A DNA stretch of 64,000 nucleotides, taken from contig NZ_BAABBN010000007.1 in the NCBI RefSeq assembly GCF_039537985.1, positions 682,001-746,000 of the forward strand, read 5' to 3'. The notes under the pieces were generated by a model, which worked only from the letters and a program-made list of their open reading frames with translations, was not told the origin of the DNA and searched no databases. The translations under genes and the position numbers were made by a program. The stretch is from Litoribacillus peritrichatus. Its GTDB lineage: Bacteria > Pseudomonadota > Gammaproteobacteria > Pseudomonadales > Litoribrevibacteraceae. Positions 60,117-64,000 of this stretch are shown here, piece by piece (positions within the stretch are counted from its first letter, which is position 1; each line of letters opens with the position of its first letter).

Positions 60117-61004
60117 TTGAGTAAAACACATTTGTTCTGGTGCAGCGCCATTGCCAACCTGATTTTGGGTGGCTTGGTGGTGTTTGCCTTATTTAATCCT
60201 TTGTTTTTTTTAAACTTCAACATAAAGCTGAATAAGCCCATTGATGTTTCTCTGGATCAGGAAATTCCGATCAAGGCGAACATCAAGCAGGACTTGAACG
60301 TGGCGGTGAAGCGTCACATTCAGGGGGAAGTGGTGCTTGATAAGAACATAGACGTTGCTCTCAATGACGTCATCAAAGTTCCGCTGAATTTTGAAATGGA
60401 TGTCCCGGTGAAAAGTCAGCTTGAATTCGCCACCACGGCCGCAGTGGATATTGATGTGCCTGTTGACCTTCCTTTGAGTAAAGAACAACTCAAATTCAAT
60501 GGCATCAAAGTTTCTTTGGCGGAAGGTGTTCTCATTGATGATGTGATTGAAGTGAATACGGTGCTGCCGGTGGACACCAAAGTCACCACGCTTGCGGGGC
60601 TTACTTTGCCCATTAAAGCGAACATTCCGGTGAATGCGCTGGTTCCGATTAAACAACGAGTGAAAGTATCCGAGAGTGTTTTTGCTGAAATAGATGAGCT
60701 GGATGCCAGGCTCATTACTTCCGTTCCTTTCAAAGCGGACATTCCGATTAAGGGGCTGGTGGATGTGAACGGTGTGGTGACGGTGCCCATCAAGCGGGTT
60801 GTTGAAGTGCCTTTGTCACAGGTACTGAGTATACCGGTGACGTCATCGGTGCCTGTTCGGGTTGAGTTGAAAGAGAGTATTCCTGTCACCCTGGACTTTG
60901 ATCTCAACAGCAAAGTGAAGCTCGATGAAACCGTCCCTATCAGTATTAAGGGTGACTTTTCAATCTTGGCCAACGATGTGAAAGTCCAGGTACTGAAGCG
61001 TTGA
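60117..61004 (+). CDS. Single-pass membrane protein built of Pro-punctuated beta-strand repeats, unknown
   Basis: The product is 295 residues from a TTG start with GGAAG 8 bases upstream. One N-terminal transmembrane helix (LFWCSAIANLILGGLVVFALFNPLFFL) is followed by about 260 residues with no predicted helix. These show an alternating hydrophobic/polar pattern broken by Pro at regular places: IPIKANI, VPLNFEMDVPV, DVPVDLPL, LPIKANIPV, VPFKADIPI, VTVPIKRVVEVPL, LSIPVTSSVPVRV, SIPVTLDF. There is no Cys beyond the anchor region. The layout suggests an elongated periplasmic beta-structure. I do not recognise the family. It follows the RND operon but has its own leader after a terminator. Confidence 0.75.
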   Translation: MSKTHLFWCSAIANLILGGLVVFALFNPLFFLNFNIKLNKPIDVSLDQEIPIKANIKQDLNVAVKRHIQGEVVLDKNIDVALNDVIKVPLNFEMDVPVKSQLEFATTAAVDIDVPVDLPLSKEQLKFNGIKVSLAEGVLIDDVIEVNTVLPVDTKVTTLAGLTLPIKANIPVNALVPIKQRVKVSESVFAEIDELDARLITSVPFKADIPIKGLVDVNGVVTVPIKRVVEVPLSQVLSIPVTSSVPVRVELKESIPVTLDFDLNSKVKLDETVPISIKGDFSILANDVKVQVLKR

Positions 61005-61079
61005 GTTGAGGCCGGAACGGTTTTTATAGTGTTGGAGTGGTATTTAAATTACGTGTTTTGATTTCTGCATGTGGTTGCC

Positions 61080-61832
61080 TTAATGCATGGCTCCGTCGTG
61101 AGTGACTTCTTGAATCGCATGGTTTAATGCTTCGAGTGCTGACGGGCTGGTGGCTTTTGTGCACAAGAAGTAATGTTTCTCGCCGGGTGGCAGATCCTTT
61201 GGTTTTATTTTTCTGAATTGCTCAATGGGTCGCTTGGCTTGATGGGCTAGATAAGCGCCTTCGTTTTCTGAAAGAAAGACATAATCTCCCCGACCTTCCT
61301 CTAATGCATGAAAAGCAAATGCCGCTTGCGCGCCAATATTGATTGTCGGAGGGAGGTATTTTTCAATCAGTTCAAGTAAGTTTTCATGATAGGGGTACTT
61401 CTTGACTCGAATGAGCTTTTTATCCTGACTGGACAAAACGGTTTTGAGCGTGGTGTCTGCATTAAAAAACGGGTCGTCAGCGCGGGCGAACAGGTAGAAG
61501 TTTTTTTCCTGATAAATGGGATGAGTATAAACGCCCAGATCTTTCCAGCGTTCAGTTTTAGTGGCCCCCAGTACGCAGGTGTTGGCCGGATTCTCTTTAA
61601 GGGTGTGCTCCTGTCGTAGCAAGGAGGTTTTTTCCCATGTGAATTCAAGGGGTGTTTTGATGGATACGTTACGTCCGACATCGCCTATGAAACCATAAGG
61701 TCCCCAGCTCCCGTGGATGATGTAAGGCGATTGTTCGTTATAAATGATTGTGATTTTTTCAGACGCATAGGCTGAGTCCAACAGAGACGTCAGAGCGAAC
61801 AGAATAATAGATGTGAGGCGTCGGTTAATCAT
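61080..61832 (-). CDS. Periplasmic solute-binding protein, family 3-like
   Basis: The product is 250 residues from ATG 61832; upstream sequence in the same frame codes the end of another gene and is rejected. It has a signal peptide (LTSIILFALTSLLDSAYAS), then a bacterial SBP-3-like fold: KITIIYNEQSPYIIHGSWGPYGFIGDV, GATKTERWKDLGVYTHPIYQEKNFYLFAR and GAQAAFAFHALEEGRGDYVFLSEN. Such orphan SBP-3 proteins in gammaproteobacteria bind amino acids or act as sensor accessories. No ABC transporter genes are adjacent. It overlaps the preceding TRAP-type binding-protein gene by 8 bp, so the two are translated together. Confidence 0.78.
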   Translation of the reverse strand: MINRRLTSIILFALTSLLDSAYASEKITIIYNEQSPYIIHGSWGPYGFIGDVGRNVSIKTPLEFTWEKTSLLRQEHTLKENPANTCVLGATKTERWKDLGVYTHPIYQEKNFYLFARADDPFFNADTTLKTVLSSQDKKLIRVKKYPYHENLLELIEKYLPPTINIGAQAAFAFHALEEGRGDYVFLSENEGAYLAHQAKRPIEQFRKIKPKDLPPGEKHYFLCTKATSPSALEALNHAIQEVTHDGAMH

Positions 61833-62892
61833 AGGCACCAAAGGTTGTGTAGTAATCGTCGTAATGGGCTTTATAGCGCATTTTACTTTCGTAAATTTCG
61901 TTAAACGCCTCGCTTTCATCGCGATAGCGTTTATAAATCTTATCGGAGGCCAATTTCCATGCATTAAGGTCTTCTTTGCTCCAGGTGGATATATCGTGGC
62001 CTTCCTGAACAAAGTTTCGAAACGCGGAGATGTCTATGTTTTTGCTTTTTAAGGTGGTGGTTAAGGTGTAGTCCTTCATGGCGGATTCCAGGATGGCCTG
62101 AAGGTCAGGAGGGAGCGCATCGTAAGCGGTTTTGTTGATCAGGAAGTCAGCAAGAACAGAAGGCTGCCACACAGCAGGCGCAATTAAATAAGGGTAGGCT
62201 TTGGCAAACCCCATTTTTAAGGTGGCTCCGGGTACCGTCCACTCGACGCCATCCAGCAAGCCACTGCCCGCCAATGGTATGATTTCCTCCGGGGTTACCG
62301 GGGTTGCAAAAGCCCCGGATGCTTCGATCAGGGTGTCTGCCGGAATGCCGGGGCCAATACGAATCTTTTTGCCGTGAAGGTCTTTCAGCCCCTCAATTTT
62401 GGTGTTGGAGAGGATACCGAACTCCATACCTGCCCACCACGCCGGTCGCCAGATAATGCCTTCAGGTTGGGATAACTTATTGGCGAGTTCCATGCCTTCG
62501 CCTTCGAAAAAATAGAGCATGGAAGCGTCGATGTTCATGAAGTCGTAAGGGCCGGATTGAATGGCGGCCCAACCGGTGTTTTCTTTAAGCCACCAATTAG
62601 GCCAGCCAAGAGCCATCTCCGTGGTACCGTCTTTGACGCCTCTGTAGATGGCGGCGCCCTTAGTGATAACGCCTTCAGGGTATGGAGTAATGATGAGACG
62701 TCCCTGGCTCATCACTTTTACTTTTTCAGTAAACGTAATCAAGGTTTGATAATCGGGTGTTTGCTCGGGAGCTTGAGACTGCACTTTCCATTCAAAAGTG
62801 ATGATTTCTACAGGTTTTTTTTGATATTCGGAGACAAAATAACCGAATAGCATGGAGCCAAGAAAGAGTATGGCTATCATGTAGTTTTTCAT
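61825..62892 (-). CDS. TRAP-transporter solute-binding protein (DctP family), orphan
   Basis: The 355-residue protein has an N-terminal signal/anchor (YMIAILFLGSMLFGYFVSEYQKK) and a DctP fold: FEWKVQSQAPEQTPDYQTLITFTEKVKVMSQGRLIITPYPEG, EGLKDLHGKKIRIGPGIPADTL, AGSGLLDGVEWTVPGATLKMGFAKAYPYLI. The conserved region that normally contains the Arg salt-bridge to the carboxylate ligand is IRIGPGI. No DctQ/DctM membrane genes follow; a family-3 binding protein does instead. It may serve as a signal receptor or work with a distant permease. AGGAAG is 5-6 bases before the ATG. Confidence 0.85.
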   Translation of the reverse strand: MKNYMIAILFLGSMLFGYFVSEYQKKPVEIITFEWKVQSQAPEQTPDYQTLITFTEKVKVMSQGRLIITPYPEGVITKGAAIYRGVKDGTTEMALGWPNWWLKENTGWAAIQSGPYDFMNIDASMLYFFEGEGMELANKLSQPEGIIWRPAWWAGMEFGILSNTKIEGLKDLHGKKIRIGPGIPADTLIEASGAFATPVTPEEIIPLAGSGLLDGVEWTVPGATLKMGFAKAYPYLIAPAVWQPSVLADFLINKTAYDALPPDLQAILESAMKDYTLTTTLKSKNIDISAFRNFVQEGHDISTWSKEDLNAWKLASDKIYKRYRDESEAFNEIYESKMRYKAHYDDYYTTFGAYD

Positions 62893-63138
62893 GCAATCTT
62901 CCTACACGTAACGAACTTTGTGGTCGTGCTAATAAGTGTAGCGTGAACTCAAGTTAAGCACGGAGATTCAAACAGGCGAGACGCACCCTGCAATTCAGTA
63001 TAGGTTAATATTTGGTCAGTATCTGCGGGCAGACTTTTGAGTTAGCAAAGGTTGTACCTGACGGGGGCATTCTCTGGGAAAAAGAGGCGGGTATTCCTGT
63101 CTCGAAAAGGAAGGCTTAAAGGGCGTATTGAGTGGCTG

Positions 63139-63507
63139 CTAATAGGCCGCCAACCTCAATTTATTCACGGGCAGTAAAGCAACCACAGAGAACATAAGCG
63201 CAGTGATCAACATTCCCCAATAATCATCAATCGAGGTGATCAGTTCATAGTGATACAAGACGCTTTCAATTGCGCTGATACTGATACCTAATGCAAGCAG
63301 GGCGTATTTATTTTGGCATCCTTCGGTGTCTGTTGTCTTTACTCTTATGGCCTTGGCGACGGCGTAGCCTATGACCGGAAAAAATGACCAGATTAAAAAC
63401 ACGATGACAGAAAATACGATCGTCAAAAACGGGATGTTGGCGGTATAGATGACTTTAATAACGGAATAACTTTGACCCAATAAAAATCCTAAATACAGAT
63501 ACAACAT
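63139..63507 (-). CDS. Small multi-pass membrane protein, hypothetical
   Basis: The 122-residue protein has about four hydrophobic segments (MLYLYLGFLLGQSYSVIKVIY; IPFLTIVFSVIVFLIWSFFPVIGYAVA; YALLALGISISAIESVLYHY; GMLITALMFSVVALLPV). There is one Cys and a short polar loop (RVKTTDTEGCQNK). No family is recognised and the Shine-Dalgarno site is weak. It lies alone between the binding-protein genes and a LysR gene. Confidence 0.6.
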   Translation of the reverse strand: MLYLYLGFLLGQSYSVIKVIYTANIPFLTIVFSVIVFLIWSFFPVIGYAVAKAIRVKTTDTEGCQNKYALLALGISISAIESVLYHYELITSIDDYWGMLITALMFSVVALLPVNKLRLAAY

Positions 63508-63614
63508 GCGCTTCTCTCTGACAGGTTAATCATCGGCGTTATTTTAAGCCCTCTCAGCGGGCTGAATATGAATCTATGTCAATAAAATCCTATGAAATAA
63601 GCACTTACGATGAG

Positions 63615-64000
63615 TTATAACTGGCTGAACTTCTGTTTCATAAAATCACAAAACGCCTGAACGCGCGCCGTCCGGTGCATCATCAAATGTGTGACCAGCC
63701 AATAGTCTGTTTGCCAATCTGTCCATGGCCCTAACACCGGTGTCAGATCGGGCGTTAACTTTGCGACCGGGTGATTGACTCCGCCAATACCTATCCCGGC
63801 AGACACGGCTTCAATTCCGTTGACCACATCATAGGCACGGTAGACGATGTTCTCTGGTGGGACGTTTTTTTCAATCCACTGAATGAAAGGAATTGGCTTT
63901 TTCGGATCGCCGGAGATAAATCGGTGGTGTGTCACCATTTCATCGACGCTGGCCGGCAGCCCATACCGGGTAATGTATTGGTCACTGGCGTATAGACCAG
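63615..64000 (-). CDS. LysR-family transcriptional regulator (5' part beyond window edge)
   Basis: Only the last 127 residues or so are visible; the frame is open to the window end. They form the second half of a LysR substrate-binding domain: LYASDQYITRYGLPASVDEMVTHHRFI (the usual 'LYASPxYLxxHGxP...DL..H' block), then VVNGIEAVSAGIGIGGVNHPVAKLTPDLTPVL and a C-terminal ARVQAFCDFMKQKFSQL helix. The DNA-binding part lies outside. Ligand and targets unknown. Confidence 0.8.
   Translation of the reverse strand, partial: GLYASDQYITRYGLPASVDEMVTHHRFISGDPKKPIPFIQWIEKNVPPENIVYRAYDVVNGIEAVSAGIGIGGVNHPVAKLTPDLTPVLGPWTDWQTDYWLVTHLMMHRTARVQAFCDFMKQKFSQL

Noticed and set aside
1..64000. tRNA or rRNA genes
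   Set aside because: I scanned the intergenic stretches for cloverleaf features (GGTTCRANYCC T-arm, CCA ends) and rRNA-like sequences and saw none. A tRNAscan/Infernal run would be decisive.

Overview
The window is a contiguous piece of a gammaproteobacterial chromosome of moderate G+C content. The best-fitting lineage is a marine Oceanospirillales/Pseudomonadales-type bacterium. Pointers are the arginine succinyltransferase genes split into alpha and beta subunits (aruF/aruG) beside an AraC/GlxA-type ArgR-like regulator, as in Pseudomonas; a Pseudomonas-style minor pilin cluster (fimT-pilV-W-X-Y1-E); and many two-component, c-di-GMP and chemotaxis genes. Genus cannot be fixed from the sequence alone. 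I see no rRNA, tRNA, CRISPR array, insertion sequence or prophage.

Layout. 0-7.4 kb: the end of a phytoene-desaturase-like flavoprotein, a dGTPase, two paralogous FAD oxidoreductases and a hybrid histidine kinase in a tight + strand run. 7.4-12.8 kb: housekeeping-like genes (DTW tRNA-modification protein, GNAT, a small unknown helical protein, RarD, AvtA, TSUP permease). 12.7-21.5 kb (- strand): a secreted subtilisin-like protease and two very large putative lipoproteins. 21.9-33 kb: a chemoreceptor diverging from an isoaspartyl-dipeptidase homologue, an ArgR-like regulator and the arginine succinyltransferase genes aruC-aruF-aruG-astD-astB. 33.4-40.8 kb: the minor pilin/PilY1 operon. 40.8-50.6 kb: small accessory genes (S24 repressor, lipoprotein, TetR plus hotdog protein, diguanylate cyclase, alpha/beta hydrolase with a GlxA-type regulator, secreted lipase with an unknown partner). 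51-55 kb: two spondin-domain exported proteins with an OmpR-type two-component system. 55.3-61 kb: an RND efflux pair and a peculiar beta-repeat membrane protein. 61-64 kb: two solute-binding proteins, a small membrane protein and a partial LysR regulator.

How the genes may work together. An isoaspartyl dipeptidase homologue, an ArgR-like regulator and an arginine-degrading operon in a row fit use of beta-Asp-Arg (or related) dipeptides: the dipeptidase would release arginine, which the AST route breaks down to glutamate. A tandem half-site matching the Pseudomonas ArgR consensus lies just upstream of aruC. The dipeptidase homologue has lost one predicted metal-binding His.

The most unusual protein is PilY1. 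It carries an insertion of about 235 residues, predicted to be a coiled coil with a Trp-rich centre, in the loop leading into its C-terminal propeller region. An extra small exported CxxC protein precedes it, and near-identical 37-bp terminator hairpins bracket the whole pilin cluster. Other points of interest are a single-pass protein made of Pro-punctuated beta-strand repeats, spondin proteins tied to a two-component system, and flavoproteins in an operon with a hybrid kinase.
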